Shown: positions 1 through 8,897, numbered from the stretch's first letter. The stretch is DNA of 64,000 nucleotides from Scrofimicrobium sp. R131 (GCF_040256745.1 NZ_CP138335.1:1240001-1304000); one strand, 5' to 3'. Numbers and translations: made by a program. The notes: a model not told the origin generated them from the letters alone.

Positions 1-386
1 ACAACCAAACCGGCGGGTCCGGACTCCAGACCCAGCACCGCGGCCAGGATCACGTCCCCTCGCCCCACCTGACCCCACCTCGCCCCCACGGCCAAGGGCA
101 CGGCCCACCAGAGGGCCCCGAGCGGATCGACCTTCGAGGTGAGGACCAGCTCCACCGCCAGCAGCAGGCTTAACTCCAGGGGCAGCCGCCGGCTCACGCC
201 ATCCACCAGGGCGCTCACCAGTCCGAGCTGAACCATCACCCCGGGGACCGGCACCGGGACTAGGAAGGCCAGCGTCGTAGCGAAGATGGGGATGGCCAGC
301 CAGGTGGCGGGCGGCAGCCCGGGACTGTAACGACGGTGCCAGTGCGGCGCGCGAAGCACACACCAGCACACGTTCAACCACAGCAT
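1..386 (-). CDS. Prepilin peptidase-like (A24 family) membrane protein, partial
   Basis: Reading frame open from an ATG at 384-386 to the window edge (128 codons; the C-terminal end lies outside). The product is very hydrophobic. It carries two features of the A24 aspartyl prepilin peptidase core: an Asp in 'ALVDGVSRRLP', where the family has D-x-x-x-x-R-[IL]-P, and 'GRGDVILAAVLGL', matching the GxGD motif followed by a membrane segment. Known members cleave leader peptides of type IV pilin-like proteins at the inner face of the membrane. The short N-terminus, without the zinc-cysteine methylase domain, is typical of actinobacterial versions. A purine-rich AAAGGGG lies about 6 bases before the ATG. 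It follows aroE by 22 bases, and a prepilin peptidase-like gene next to aroE is conserved in Actinobacteria. The family assignment rests on two motifs in a fragment. Confidence 0.72.
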   Translation of the reverse strand, partial: MLWLNVCWCVLRAPHWHRRYSPGLPPATWLAIPIFATTLAFLVPVPVPGVMVQLGLVSALVDGVSRRLPLELSLLLAVELVLTSKVDPLGALWWAVPLAVGARWGQVGRGDVILAAVLGLESGPAGLV

Positions 387-408
387 CGAGTCCCCTTTCC
401 GGGGACGG

Positions 409-1260
409 CTACTTGCTGGCGGCCACCACCTCGCGGTAGACCGGCTCGAACGCGACTTCGTGCCCGCTCATCAATTTGACCTGTGCCAACCCCTGATAAA
501 CCAGCATGGCCAGCGGGTCGATCACCAGGGCGCCGGCGTCCACGAATGTCTGCGTCAGCTCAGAGTGGGCCGCATAGGTGACATCCAGCAGGATCTGATC
601 CGGTCGGGGAGCCGCAAACTCCACCAGTTGGGCGGAAGCTTCCGCCGGGACGGTCGAGAGCACCAGGTCGGCCCGGGACAGTACCTCCCGAACCAGGTCG
701 GTGCGATCCCACTTGATCGGGGTAAAACTCACTCCGAGCCGGCCGGCGGCCAAGGTGACGTTGCCGGCCCCCTGAAAACTGCGCCCCACCACCGAAACCT
801 GATCGAACCCGAGGGTCATGGCCGCAGCCAAAGCGGATGAGGCCGTGGCCCGCGTTCCAATTATCACGGCCTGTTTTCGCGCCGCGCGATTCTGCGCGGC
901 AAATTCTTCCAGCGTGTCCCCGAACGGGGCGCGAACCGACTCGACTATGCCGTGCACGTCGGTATTGAACGCCCCCCAGAGTCCCGCGGCCGGCACCAGC
1001 GTGTTCGCCGCCCCCACCGTCTTAGCCAGCCCGTCGGACACGTCGGCAAACGAGAGCGCCACCTGCTTGCACGGCATGGTCACGCTGATTCCGGCGCAGT
1101 CTCCGTCCAGGCTCTCGGCGAACTCCGGGAACGATGATTCAGTCACCTCGAACTGCCGATACTCCCAGTCCAACCCGGCTAGCCGGTACGCCGTTCGATG
1201 CAGGACCGGAGAGAGCGAATGGGCAATCGGAGACCCGATGACCGCCGCCCACCGAGTCAT
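409..1260 (-). CDS. aroE: Shikimate dehydrogenase
   Basis: Converts 3-dehydroshikimate to shikimate with NADPH in the cytoplasmic aromatic amino acid pathway. 283 residues, a normal length. Visible motifs: the substrate-binding SLSP serines near residues 15-17, 'VTMPCKQ' with the catalytic Lys65, the 'GAANTLV' segment near 83-89, and the catalytic Asp101 in 'NTD'. A Rossmann NADP-binding half follows. An upstream in-frame GTG would add 11 residues, but the ATG at 1260 is preferred. It overlaps the mltG stop as ATGA, has GGGGGAG upstream, and puts the conserved 'AVIGSPI' strand at the N-terminus. The overlap implies translational coupling with mltG. Confidence 0.93.
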   Translation of the reverse strand: MTRWAAVIGSPIAHSLSPVLHRTAYRLAGLDWEYRQFEVTESSFPEFAESLDGDCAGISVTMPCKQVALSFADVSDGLAKTVGAANTLVPAAGLWGAFNTDVHGIVESVRAPFGDTLEEFAAQNRAARKQAVIIGTRATASSALAAAMTLGFDQVSVVGRSFQGAGNVTLAAGRLGVSFTPIKWDRTDLVREVLSRADLVLSTVPAEASAQLVEFAAPRPDQILLDVTYAAHSELTQTFVDAGALVIDPLAMLVYQGLAQVKLMSGHEVAFEPVYREVVAASK

Positions 1261-2825
1261 TGGCGACACTCCCCCGGGTTCTCTTCGCACCACTGCTGCA
1301 ACTGTTCGGTCAGCGTCTGCAACTCGTCGTGCGAGTCGGTGAAGACGGTCTCGCCGGTCGTCAGGTTGACGGTGACAAAGTAGAGCCAGTCACCTTCGGC
1401 CGGGTGCAGCACCGCTTGGATCGCCGCGGCTGAAGGGCTCGCGATCGGTCCGGCCGGCAACCCCTTCACCTTGTAGGTGTTGTACGGGTTGTCATCGTCA
1501 AACGCGGCCGAATCGGGCAGTCCCCCGGTCCCACCGACCCCGTATGCCACGGTGGAGTCCATCTGCAGCATCCCGCGAGTCGGACCCTCCGGATCCGCGA
1601 TCCGATTCTCAATCACGCGAGCCACCTTGGGCATGTCTTCTTCCCGGTTCACCTCGCGCTCAACAATAGAGGCCTTGATCAGGGTTTCCTGCCACTTGTC
1701 CTCCGGCACCCCTTCGGACTTGAGGTAGTCGACCGTCCCCTTGACCATCTCGGAGAAGACCTCGGTCGGGGTGCTGGTAGGTGAGAAATCGTACGAGCCG
1801 GGCCAGAGCCACCCCTCCAGATTCCCCTTGGCGGCGGCGGGCAGATCGGTAACGCCCGACGGGTCGTCCACCACGGCGTTGACCTCGTCGGCGCTAAAAC
1901 CGGCCACCGTCTCCAGCTTCTCGGCAATCTGCGAGACCGTCTGACCCGGATTGACCGTGATGGTGTTTTCCTTCCGGTTCGTCTCATCCAGCAGTGCTGC
2001 CAGTGCATCCACCGCTGGAATCTGCGTGTGGAGGGTGTAGGTTCCCGGCTTGATCGAGGCGGCCGCCGGGTTGGCGTCAAAGGCGCGGGTAAAGGCGGCT
2101 ACGCTCTTGACCACGTCGGCATCCACCAGGGCCTGGCCGATTTCCGAGCCGAGGGCGCCCGGCTCCACCGTGACTTCGACTGTCGGGTGGTTGGCGGCTT
2201 CCGGGCCGGTCAGGTCAACCGCCGGGTAGTCATCAGCAGCTCGCAGCCCCGGGCCACCCTGGAGGCTCCCGAGGGCCCACCAGAGTCCGACCCCAATCGC
2301 GGCCAAAATAACTATCGCGATCAGCGCGGTCCAGAGGCGCCGACGCAGCTGGCGGGACTTCTTCTTTTTGGTTGCCACTTCCGTCTGCCGCGGGCCGGCA
2401 GCGGGCAAAATCGGTTGCGCTCCGGTGGCGGGCGAAACCCGCTTCGGGAACGGTGATTCAAACGTCGGACCCGACTCGGTGACCCGGGGAAAACTCGGGC
2501 CCGACTCGTCGCTCGGCGATTCGGGTGCTGCCGGCGCTTCCGGTTCGGCGACGGGAGCCCAATCCGCGGGCTCCGCCTCGCTCACCACCGGCGTTTCCAC
2601 CTGAACTTCCTCTGGCTGCACCGTTCGGGGCCGACGAGGTGGCTCTCGCCGAGTGGGAGGAGTCGAAGTGGGTTCGACCGGGGCTTCCGGCAGCTGCGCC
2701 TCGGGGGCCCCGGCATCCTCGCCCGCGGGCCGCTGGGGAATCCGCGCAGCGTGAAGCTCTTTCCGCGATGGGAAGGGCGGAGCTAGCCGGTTTGGCGGTT
2801 GAACACCATTATTCGAATCACTCAC
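1257..2825 (-). CDS. mltG: Endolytic murein transglycosylase MltG
   Basis: Membrane-anchored lytic transglycosylase that cleaves nascent glycan strands and so helps end peptidoglycan polymerisation. About 522 residues from the GTG at 2825. That GTG overlaps the ruvX stop by 8 bases and has AGAGG about 7 bases upstream; a longer frame to 2867 would overlap ruvX by 50 bases and is less likely. Residues 1-150 are Pro/Glu/Ser-rich, low-complexity and presumably cytoplasmic. A basic stretch then leads into one membrane helix at about 165-186. The YceG/MltG domain follows, with the catalytic Glu389 in 'KASIVEREV' and the downstream 'RGMLQMDSTVAYG' signature. The long disordered cytoplasmic N-terminus is common in actinobacterial MltG. 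It sits between ruvX and aroE, the usual order. Confidence 0.92.
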   Translation of the reverse strand: MSDSNNGVQPPNRLAPPFPSRKELHAARIPQRPAGEDAGAPEAQLPEAPVEPTSTPPTRREPPRRPRTVQPEEVQVETPVVSEAEPADWAPVAEPEAPAAPESPSDESGPSFPRVTESGPTFESPFPKRVSPATGAQPILPAAGPRQTEVATKKKKSRQLRRRLWTALIAIVILAAIGVGLWWALGSLQGGPGLRAADDYPAVDLTGPEAANHPTVEVTVEPGALGSEIGQALVDADVVKSVAAFTRAFDANPAAASIKPGTYTLHTQIPAVDALAALLDETNRKENTITVNPGQTVSQIAEKLETVAGFSADEVNAVVDDPSGVTDLPAAAKGNLEGWLWPGSYDFSPTSTPTEVFSEMVKGTVDYLKSEGVPEDKWQETLIKASIVEREVNREEDMPKVARVIENRIADPEGPTRGMLQMDSTVAYGVGGTGGLPDSAAFDDDNPYNTYKVKGLPAGPIASPSAAAIQAVLHPAEGDWLYFVTVNLTTGETVFTDSHDELQTLTEQLQQWCEENPGECRQ

Positions 2826-3306
2826 TACCGTTCCTCTCGTCCGGGGACACTTTTTCGATTGGCTCACCCGGAGGCAGGCCGGTGGCCCGCTCAGAGGCCA
2901 ATGCCTGCTCCAAGATCACCTGGGCCGCCACCTGGTCCACGATCATCCGTTGCTGGGCCTGAGACAGACCCGCCTCGGTCAGCCGACCGTGTGCCTGGTT
3001 AGAGCTTAGCCGCTCATCCACTAAACATACGCGGGTTTTGGGGAGCCTTCGTTTGAGTGCCCGCCCAAAGGACCGAGCCATCCGAGCCGACTCGCCCTCT
3101 CCCCCAGCCAAATGCAGCGGGAGGCCGATCACCACTTCAATCGCCTCGTACTCGCGAACCAGCGCCACGATTCGGCGCAAATCCTGCCCGCGACGGTCCC
3201 GCGGAACCGTCTCCAGGGGGAGGACCAGGACACCCGCTTGATCCGAGCGCGCCACTCCGACCCGGACGGATCCCACATCCACCCCCAGGCGGATTCCCGC
3301 GCGCAC
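2818..3306 (-). CDS. ruvX: Putative Holliday junction resolvase / pre-16S rRNA nuclease (YqgF family)
   Basis: 162 residues with an RNase H-like fold. The N-terminal 'GVDVGSVRVGVA' carries the first catalytic Asp (Asp10), 'VVIGLPLHLAG' follows, and 'VDERLSS' carries further acidic residues near residue 99. The family is known for 16S rRNA 5'-end maturation (YqgF) and was annotated as a Holliday junction resolvase by similarity to RuvC. The start lies 2 bases after the alaS stop and the end overlaps mltG by 8 bases, so all three are likely cotranscribed. Which activity dominates here cannot be read from sequence. Confidence 0.9.
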   Translation of the reverse strand: MRAGIRLGVDVGSVRVGVARSDQAGVLVLPLETVPRDRRGQDLRRIVALVREYEAIEVVIGLPLHLAGGEGESARMARSFGRALKRRLPKTRVCLVDERLSSNQAHGRLTEAGLSQAQQRMIVDQVAAQVILEQALASERATGLPPGEPIEKVSPDERNGSE

Positions 3307-3308
3307 GA

Positions 3309-5999
3309 TCAGAGGCTTCCGATCTCGCTGAGGATTCGGTCGAGGGCGGTCGGCATCGCCGAGACCTCGGCCCCGCCACCCTGGGCAATGTCGTCCTTGC
3401 CGCCGCCGCCACCACCGAGAGCCTGGGCCCCCACCCGGACCAGTTGGCCGGCTTTGGCCCCGCGCTCGCGGGCGGACTGGTTGGTCGCCACCACCACGAG
3501 CGGCTTTCCGGCCGCCTCGCCAATAGCCACCACAATCGTGGGCGAGTCCTCTCCCAGTTGTGTCCGAAGTTCCAGCGCGGCGGAGCGAACCGCATCGGCA
3601 GCCCCGACGTCGCCGAGGATTCCGGCCGCCACTTTGAAGTCACCCAGATACCGGGCTTCCTGCGCCAGGCTGGCGATTTGCCCACTCAGGAGCTCGGTCC
3701 GCAGCTGGGAGATTTCCTTCTCCCGGTCCTTCAGCCGATCCAGCAGCCCCGAGACTTTCTCCGGCAACTCTTCCGGCCGACCTTTCAGCAGGTTCGAGAG
3801 CTGGGAGACCAGCGCGTGCTCGACCGCCTGGAACTGGTAGGCGCCGTCCCCAACCAGGGCGTCAATCCGGCGCACCCCGGAGCCGATCGACGACTCGCCC
3901 AGGACTGCAATCCGCCCAATGTGTCCGGTGGCGGGAACGTGCGTTCCGACGCACAGTTCTTTCGACCACCCATCTCCGATGGTGACTACCCGGACTTCTT
4001 TGCCGTACTTCTCCCCGAACAGCGCCATCGCCCCGAGGGCCCGAGCATCTTCGAGCGCCATCGTACGGTCCCAAACCTCCAGGTCCCCAGCCAGCTTCTC
4101 GTTGACCAGCGACTCCAGATCAGACATTTGCGTCCCGGTCAGGGCCTTGCCGTGCCGGAAATCGAACCGCATCCGCGACGGCGAGTTCTCCGAGCCGGCC
4201 TGGGTTGCCTGCTTGGAGACCACCTCGTGCAGGGCCTGGTGGACCATGTGGGTGGCGGTGTGCGCGCGCGCAATGGCCAACCGGCGGTCGGTATCAATCC
4301 GAGCTTCCGCCTGGTCGCCAAGAGCGATGTCTCCCCCGCGCAGCTGACCGGTGTGGACAAACAGGCCTTTGATCGGGGCCTGGACGTCGGTCACCTCAAT
4401 CACAGCCCCGTTCGGGAAGGCGATTTCGCCGTGATCGGCCAACTGGCCGCCCGACTCGGCGTAGAACGGGGTCCGGTCCAGGATCACCTGAACTTCCTGC
4501 TCGCCGGTCGCGGCCGGAACCGCTTCGCCCGCGACCAGGATGCCCGCAACCGTCGCCTCGTTCACGCTGTGGTCGTACCCGGTGAACTGACTGCCGCCGC
4601 CGATGGTCTGGGCAATCCGGTGGTAAACCGAGGAATCCAGGTGACCCGACTTCTTGGCCAGGTTATCTGCCCGGGCCCGCTGCTTCTGCTCGTTCATCAG
4701 CGCTCGGAAGCTGTTCTCGTCGACCTGGACGCCCTTTTCCGCGGCCATTTCCAGGGTCAGATCGATCGGGAACCCGTAGGTGTCGTGCAGGGCAAAAGCC
4801 TGCTCCCCCGACAGGGTGGCCGGCGCCTCCGCCGTCTTCTCCGCCAGGGCCTGATTCACGGCCAAATCCAAAATGGTGGTGCCAGCGTCCAGCGTCCGCC
4901 GGAAGCTCTCCTCTTCCCCGAAGGCCACCTCGGAGATGGTCTCCCAATTGGTCAGCAGATCCGGGTACGAGGGGGCCATCGCGTCGCGGGAAACCGGCAG
5001 CAGCGCCGGCAGGGTCGGCTCGTCCACGCCGAGGAGGCGCATCGAGCGGACGGCTCGGCGAATCAGCCGACGCAGCACGTAGCCGGCGCCGTCGTTGCCC
5101 GGGCGCACGCCGTCGTTGATCAGCATCATTGACGAGCGCACGTGGTCGGCCACCACCCGGAGCCGGACATCGTGATCCGGATTGGTGCCGTAGCGCTGCC
5201 CGGAAATCTCTTCGGCCTGGGTGATAACGGGGCGAACCTCGTCAATCTCGAACAGGTTCGGCTTGTCCTGCAGGACGAAGGCCAGGCGCTCCAGCCCCGC
5301 CCCGGTGTCAATCGCTTTGCGATCTAGTTCGTGCAGCAGCGGGTAGTCCTTACCGGCTCCCTCCCCGCGCATGTACTGGTCAAACACGAGGTTCCAGAGC
5401 TCAAGGTAGCGATCGCCGCCCGGATCGACGGTGCCGCCCACCGCCTCGGGACCGTACTCGGGGCCCCGGTCAATGTGCCATTCGGCGCAGGGGCCGGCCG
5501 GACCGGGCTGTCCCGTGTCCCAGAAGTTCTCTTCCCGCGGCAACCGAACGATGTGCTTGGGATCCAGGCCGATCTGCTTGGTCAAAATGCGGTAGGACTC
5601 GTCGTCCTGATCCCAGATGGTCACCCAGAGGCGGTCCGCATCGAGGCCATACTTGCCTTCATCGACCGGGCCGGAGAGCAGATCGAACGCGTAGTTAATC
5701 GCTCCCTCTTTGAAGTAGTCGCCAAAGCTGAAGTTGCCATTCATCTGGAAGAACGTGCCGTGCCGGGTCGTGTGTCCGACATTGTCGATATCGTTGGTCC
5801 GCAGGCACTTCTGCACCGACGCCACCCGCGGCCACGGAGCCTCTTCTTCCCCGATGATGTAGGGAATGAACGGCACCATTCCCGCCACGGTGAAAAGCAG
5901 CGATGGATCGGGCGAGATCAACGAGACTGAGGGACGCAGTTCGTGGTCGTTCGCGGCAAAGTAATCCAGCCAGCGCTGACGGATCTCAGCGGTGCGCAT
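3309..5999 (-). CDS. alaS: Alanine--tRNA ligase
   Basis: Class II synthetase that charges tRNA-Ala. 896 residues, full length. The N-terminal catalytic core begins 'RTAEIRQRWLDYF' and includes 'VASVQKCLRTNDIDNVG', typical of AlaRS. The editing domain has the zinc-binding HxxxH at about residues 581-585 ('HTATHMVHQ') and the matching CxxxH at about 682-686 ('CVGTH'), so mischarged Ser/Gly-tRNA hydrolysis should be intact. The C-terminal C-Ala domain ends in the Gly-rich 'GGGGGGKDD' segment. GGGAGGA precedes the ATG. It is separated from rpsD upstream by 150 bases holding a hairpin and a -10-like TACAAT, so it probably has its own promoter while sharing the operon with ruvX-mltG-aroE. Confidence 0.97.
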   Translation of the reverse strand: MRTAEIRQRWLDYFAANDHELRPSVSLISPDPSLLFTVAGMVPFIPYIIGEEEAPWPRVASVQKCLRTNDIDNVGHTTRHGTFFQMNGNFSFGDYFKEGAINYAFDLLSGPVDEGKYGLDADRLWVTIWDQDDESYRILTKQIGLDPKHIVRLPREENFWDTGQPGPAGPCAEWHIDRGPEYGPEAVGGTVDPGGDRYLELWNLVFDQYMRGEGAGKDYPLLHELDRKAIDTGAGLERLAFVLQDKPNLFEIDEVRPVITQAEEISGQRYGTNPDHDVRLRVVADHVRSSMMLINDGVRPGNDGAGYVLRRLIRRAVRSMRLLGVDEPTLPALLPVSRDAMAPSYPDLLTNWETISEVAFGEEESFRRTLDAGTTILDLAVNQALAEKTAEAPATLSGEQAFALHDTYGFPIDLTLEMAAEKGVQVDENSFRALMNEQKQRARADNLAKKSGHLDSSVYHRIAQTIGGGSQFTGYDHSVNEATVAGILVAGEAVPAATGEQEVQVILDRTPFYAESGGQLADHGEIAFPNGAVIEVTDVQAPIKGLFVHTGQLRGGDIALGDQAEARIDTDRRLAIARAHTATHMVHQALHEVVSKQATQAGSENSPSRMRFDFRHGKALTGTQMSDLESLVNEKLAGDLEVWDRTMALEDARALGAMALFGEKYGKEVRVVTIGDGWSKELCVGTHVPATGHIGRIAVLGESSIGSGVRRIDALVGDGAYQFQAVEHALVSQLSNLLKGRPEELPEKVSGLLDRLKDREKEISQLRTELLSGQIASLAQEARYLGDFKVAAGILGDVGAADAVRSAALELRTQLGEDSPTIVVAIGEAAGKPLVVVATNQSARERGAKAGQLVRVGAQALGGGGGGKDDIAQGGGAEVSAMPTALDRILSEIGSL

Positions 6000-6030
6000 T
6001 CGTCCTCCCGGTTAGGTCTTAGTCAAGGCC

Positions 6031-6036
6031 ATTGTA
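6031..6036 (-). promoter_or_regulatory. Candidate -10 element upstream of alaS
   Basis: On the minus strand the sequence TACAAT (4-5 of 6 positions of the TATAAT consensus) lies 31 bases before the alaS start codon, after the hairpin that follows rpsD. No convincing -35 is visible 16-18 bases upstream, so this is only a weak call for an alaS promoter. Confidence 0.35.
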
Positions 6037-6083
6037 GTGGCGAACTCAAACGGCTCGGCCATTCGTTCACATTGATAGCAAGA

Positions 6084-6124
6084 GCGGCCCCCGAGTACCA
6101 CCGTGGTGGGATCCCGGGGACCGC
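6084..6124 (-). terminator. Hairpin after rpsD, probable terminator
   Basis: A GC-rich inverted repeat pairs GCGGTCCCCG with CGGGGGCCGC (10 pairs, one G-T). An inner CCACC/GGTGG stem sits inside the loop. It starts 25 bases after the rpsD stop and is followed on the minus strand by TCTTGCTATC, an imperfect U-rich run. It probably ends or attenuates rpsD transcription before alaS. Confidence 0.5.
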
Positions 6125-6149
6125 CAGTTGCCTAGGGCATCTGCTCGCT

Positions 6150-6773
6150 TTAGCGAGAGTAGTATTCAACCACCATCTGCACGTCGCAGGTGACCGGAAC
6201 CTCGTCGCGTTTGGGGCGCCGCACGAGGGTGGCCTTCAGGCTTTCCAGCTCTACGTCGAGGTAGGCGGGAACTGCGGGCAGCACGTCCCGGTGTGAACCG
6301 GCGGCAGCCACCTGGAACGGCACGGTGGTCTGGGACTTCGGCTTGACCTGGATGACCTGTCCCGGCTTGACCCGGAACGAGGGCTTGTCGACGATCTTGC
6401 CGTCAACCAGAATGTGGCGGTGAACCACCGACTGGCGGGCCTGAGCGGTGGTGCGGGCGAAGCCGGCGCGGAGCACCAGGGCGTCGAGACGCATTTCGAG
6501 CAGCTCGACCAGGTTCTCACCGGTCAGACCCTTTTCGCGGCGGGCCTCTTCGAAGGTCCGAGCCATCTGAGCTTCGCGAATCCCATACTGGGCGCGCAGA
6601 CGCTGCTTTTCCTTCAACCGAACGGCGTAGTCGGATTCCTGGCGACGACGCGAACGGCCGTGCTCACCGGGACCGTAGGGGCGACGCTCGAAGTAGCGAA
6701 CGGCCTTCGGGGTCAGGGGCAGGCCGAGGGCACGCGACTGCCGGACCTGCTTGCGGGAACGATTTCCTGCCAT
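6150..6773 (-). CDS. rpsD: 30S ribosomal protein S4
   Basis: Primary 16S rRNA-binding protein of the small subunit. 207 residues. The N-terminal part contains 'FERRPYGPGEHG' and 'QLKEKQ'-like segments (here 'RLKEKQRLRAQYG'), and the S4 RNA-binding domain is at about residues 95-157 ('RLDALVLRAGFARTTAQAR'). It has no cysteines in the N-terminal domain, so it is the zinc-free (C-minus) type usual in Actinobacteria. The ATG is preceded by CAGGAGAAG. As in many Actinobacteria it is a lone ribosomal gene outside the alpha operon. A hairpin in its leader may serve regulation. Confidence 0.96.
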   Translation of the reverse strand: MAGNRSRKQVRQSRALGLPLTPKAVRYFERRPYGPGEHGRSRRRQESDYAVRLKEKQRLRAQYGIREAQMARTFEEARREKGLTGENLVELLEMRLDALVLRAGFARTTAQARQSVVHRHILVDGKIVDKPSFRVKPGQVIQVKPKSQTTVPFQVAAAGSHRDVLPAVPAYLDVELESLKATLVRRPKRDEVPVTCDVQMVVEYYSR

Positions 6774-6798
6774 AGTTTTACTTCTCCTGTTTCGTTGT

Positions 6799-6821
6799 CA
6801 TGCGAACCATTGGCTCGCATG
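6799..6821 (-). promoter_or_regulatory. Hairpin in the rpsD 5' leader
   Basis: A 7-bp perfect inverted repeat (CATGCGA / TCGCATG) with a 9-base loop lies about 25 bases before the rpsD start, just ahead of the CAGGAG ribosome-binding site. S4 autoregulates translation in other bacteria by binding leader structures. That this hairpin does so is inference. Confidence 0.35.
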
Positions 6822-6882
6822 GGATCAACCACTCGGGCTAAGATCCCAGGCGCTGCACACGGCGTGCAGCAACTTCAATAGG

Positions 6883-8226
6883 TTACCGCATGTCCAGAAT
6901 TTCTCTGAGCATGGCTAGCCTTTTCGTGAGGATTGCCTCATTTCCCCGCTCGGAGGGTCGATAGTAGCGGGCCGCCACCAGGTCGTCCGGCAGGTACTGC
7001 TGGGAGGCCACCGCGTGGGGGTAGTCGTGGGCGTAGCGGTACTCAACCCCGTGCCCCAGCGACTTCGCGCCCGAATAGTGGCTGTCGCGCAGATGAAGCG
7101 GAACCGGCCCGCCCTTCCCTTCGCGCACATCCTTCAGCGCCTCGCCAATTCCCACCGTCACCGAGTTGGATTTCGGGGCCAGCGCCACCGCCAGGGCCGC
7201 CTCGGCCAAAATCAGCTGGGACTCGGGCATGCCCACCTGCGCCACCGCCTGGGCGGCCGCCACGGCTGTCTGCAACACACTGGTGTCAGCCAGGCCCACC
7301 TCTTCCGCCGCTGCGATCATGATCCGACGGCAGATAAAGCGTGGGTCCTCCCCGGCTTCGATCATCCGAGCCAAATAGTGAAGCGTGGCGTCGGGATCGG
7401 AGCCGCGCATCGACTTAATGAAGGCCGAAGCCACGTCGTAGTGCTGATCCTCATCCCAGCGCACCAGCGCGGTGTTAGCCGCCTGAGAGACAAACTCCGG
7501 CGTCAGCGTCCGCTCACCCCGTTCAGCCGCCACCCCGGCGGTGGCCTCCAGCAGGGTCAACCCGCGCCGCGCATCGCCGCCCGCTAGCCGAACCAGCGCG
7601 GCCAGCGCCTCGTCTTCCAACTCAAACTTGCCCTGCAATCCACGCTCATCCCCCACGGCCCGGGTCAGGGCAATCCGAATGTCCTCCTCACTCAGCGAGC
7701 GCAGCACCAGGAGCAGCGAACGCGACAGGAGCGGCGAAATCACGGAGAAACTTGGATTCTCGGTCGTCGCCGCCACCAGGGTCACCCACCGGTTCTCGAC
7801 CGCCGGCAGGAGCGAGTCCTGCTGCGCCTTCGAAAAGCGGTGCACCTCGTCCACAAACAGGACGGTGGGAACCCCGGACGAGGCGAGGCGATGCTTGGCC
7901 CCGGTAATCACCTCGCGCACGTCCTTCACCCCGGCGCTAACCGCAGACAACTCGACAAAACGGTAGCCGGACTCTCGGGCAATCAGGTAGGCCAGCGTGG
8001 TCTTCCCGGTTCCCGGCGGCCCCCACAGGACCACCGAAGAGAGCCCGGTCGACTCGTCCGAGGCGGGGCTCAGGAGCCGGCGCAAGGGTGAGCCCGGCTC
8101 CAACAGGTGGTCCTGACCCAGCACCTCACTCAGCGAGCGTGGGCGCATCCGCACGGCCAGCGGCGCGTTAGGTCCCGCGTCCGGCAAGCCGTGATTGTCA
8201 GTGCCGAGCGCGTCGAACAGGTCCAC
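6883..8226 (-). CDS. rarA: Replication-associated recombination protein RarA/MgsA (AAA+ ATPase)
   Basis: Clamp-loader-like AAA+ ATPase acting at stalled replication forks. 447 residues, usual length. Walker A 'GPPGTGKTT' is at residues 69-77 and Walker B 'VLFVDEVHRF' near 123-132. The C-terminal half holds the RarA-specific tetramerisation domain with 'VALALAPKSN' and 'YRYAHDYPHAVASQQYLP'. The GTG start at 8226 shares one base with the TAG stop of the upstream YciO-type gene (TAGTG), indicating translational coupling. Confidence 0.94.
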   Translation of the reverse strand: MDLFDALGTDNHGLPDAGPNAPLAVRMRPRSLSEVLGQDHLLEPGSPLRRLLSPASDESTGLSSVVLWGPPGTGKTTLAYLIARESGYRFVELSAVSAGVKDVREVITGAKHRLASSGVPTVLFVDEVHRFSKAQQDSLLPAVENRWVTLVAATTENPSFSVISPLLSRSLLLVLRSLSEEDIRIALTRAVGDERGLQGKFELEDEALAALVRLAGGDARRGLTLLEATAGVAAERGERTLTPEFVSQAANTALVRWDEDQHYDVASAFIKSMRGSDPDATLHYLARMIEAGEDPRFICRRIMIAAAEEVGLADTSVLQTAVAAAQAVAQVGMPESQLILAEAALAVALAPKSNSVTVGIGEALKDVREGKGGPVPLHLRDSHYSGAKSLGHGVEYRYAHDYPHAVASQQYLPDDLVAARYYRPSERGNEAILTKRLAMLREILDMR

Positions 8227-8843
8227 TACTCAAACAGTTCGGTTGAGCCGGCCCCAACCCGAACTACCTCGGGATAGCCGGGCGTAAAGTCCACCACCGT
8301 GGTGGCGCCCTCGTCGCCGACCGGGCCTTCCACCACGACGTCGACCTGGTTTCCAACCTCCTCAATCACCTGCTCCGAGTCGGTCAGCGGCTCATCCTGC
8401 CCGGGCAGGATCAAGGTGGAACAGAGGAGCGGCTCCCCCAGTTCGGCCACAATCGCCTGGGTAGTATTGTGATCCGGCAACCGGACCCCGACCGTATGCT
8501 TCTTCTTGTTCAGCGTCATTCGCGGAACTTCCTTAGTTCCGGTCAGAATGAAAGTGTACGGTCCGGGCGTCAGGGCCTTGATTGCCCGGAACGCCTTGTT
8601 GTCAACAATCACCAGTTCCCCAATCTGGGCAAACGAGTGACACAGCAAAGAGAAGTTGTGCTTCTCATCCAGTCGGCGGATCTCACGAATCCGATCCATT
8701 CCGGCCTTGTTGCCCATCTTGCAGGCAACGGCGTAGCCGGAGTCGGTCGGGAGGGCGATCACCCCGCCCGAGTTGAGCACATCCACCACCTGGTTGACCA
8801 GGCGGGATTGCGGATTGTCTGGGTGTAGTTCGATGGCGCGCAT
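8226..8843 (-). CDS. Sua5/YciO/YrdC-family protein, YciO type
   Basis: 205 residues forming one YrdC-like domain. YrdC/Sua5 members make L-threonylcarbamoyl-AMP for the t6A modification of tRNA. Here the segment 'RRLDEKHNFSLLC' followed by 'PGPYTFIL' and 'VGVRLPD' resembles the YciO branch more than YrdC itself. YciO is only weakly, if at all, active in t6A synthesis in E. coli, so the function is uncertain. Translation probably starts without a leader: TAGACT lies at 8850-8855, 6 bases before the ATG, and there is no Shine-Dalgarno sequence. It overlaps rarA by one base. Confidence 0.85.
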   Translation of the reverse strand: MRAIELHPDNPQSRLVNQVVDVLNSGGVIALPTDSGYAVACKMGNKAGMDRIREIRRLDEKHNFSLLCHSFAQIGELVIVDNKAFRAIKALTPGPYTFILTGTKEVPRMTLNKKKHTVGVRLPDHNTTQAIVAELGEPLLCSTLILPGQDEPLTDSEQVIEEVGNQVDVVVEGPVGDEGATTVVDFTPGYPEVVRVGAGSTELFE

Positions 8844-8849
8844 GGGATC

Positions 8850-8855
8850 AGTCTA
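8850..8855 (-). promoter_or_regulatory. -10 element of a leaderless promoter for the YciO-type gene
   Basis: TAGACT on the minus strand, 6 bases before the ATG at 8843. At that distance transcription would begin at or next to the start codon. No good -35 is visible. See the finding on leaderless genes. Confidence 0.5.
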
Positions 8856-8897
8856 CGCGGTTCCACCGACAGCTACTGAAGAAGCGACCCCAACTGT

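Noticed and set aside
3057-5132. A 691-codon open frame antisense to alaS
   Set aside because: It lies fully opposite a complete, motif-bearing alaS and its translation is low-complexity and Pro/Arg/Gly-rich, as expected of a shadow frame in GC-rich DNA.
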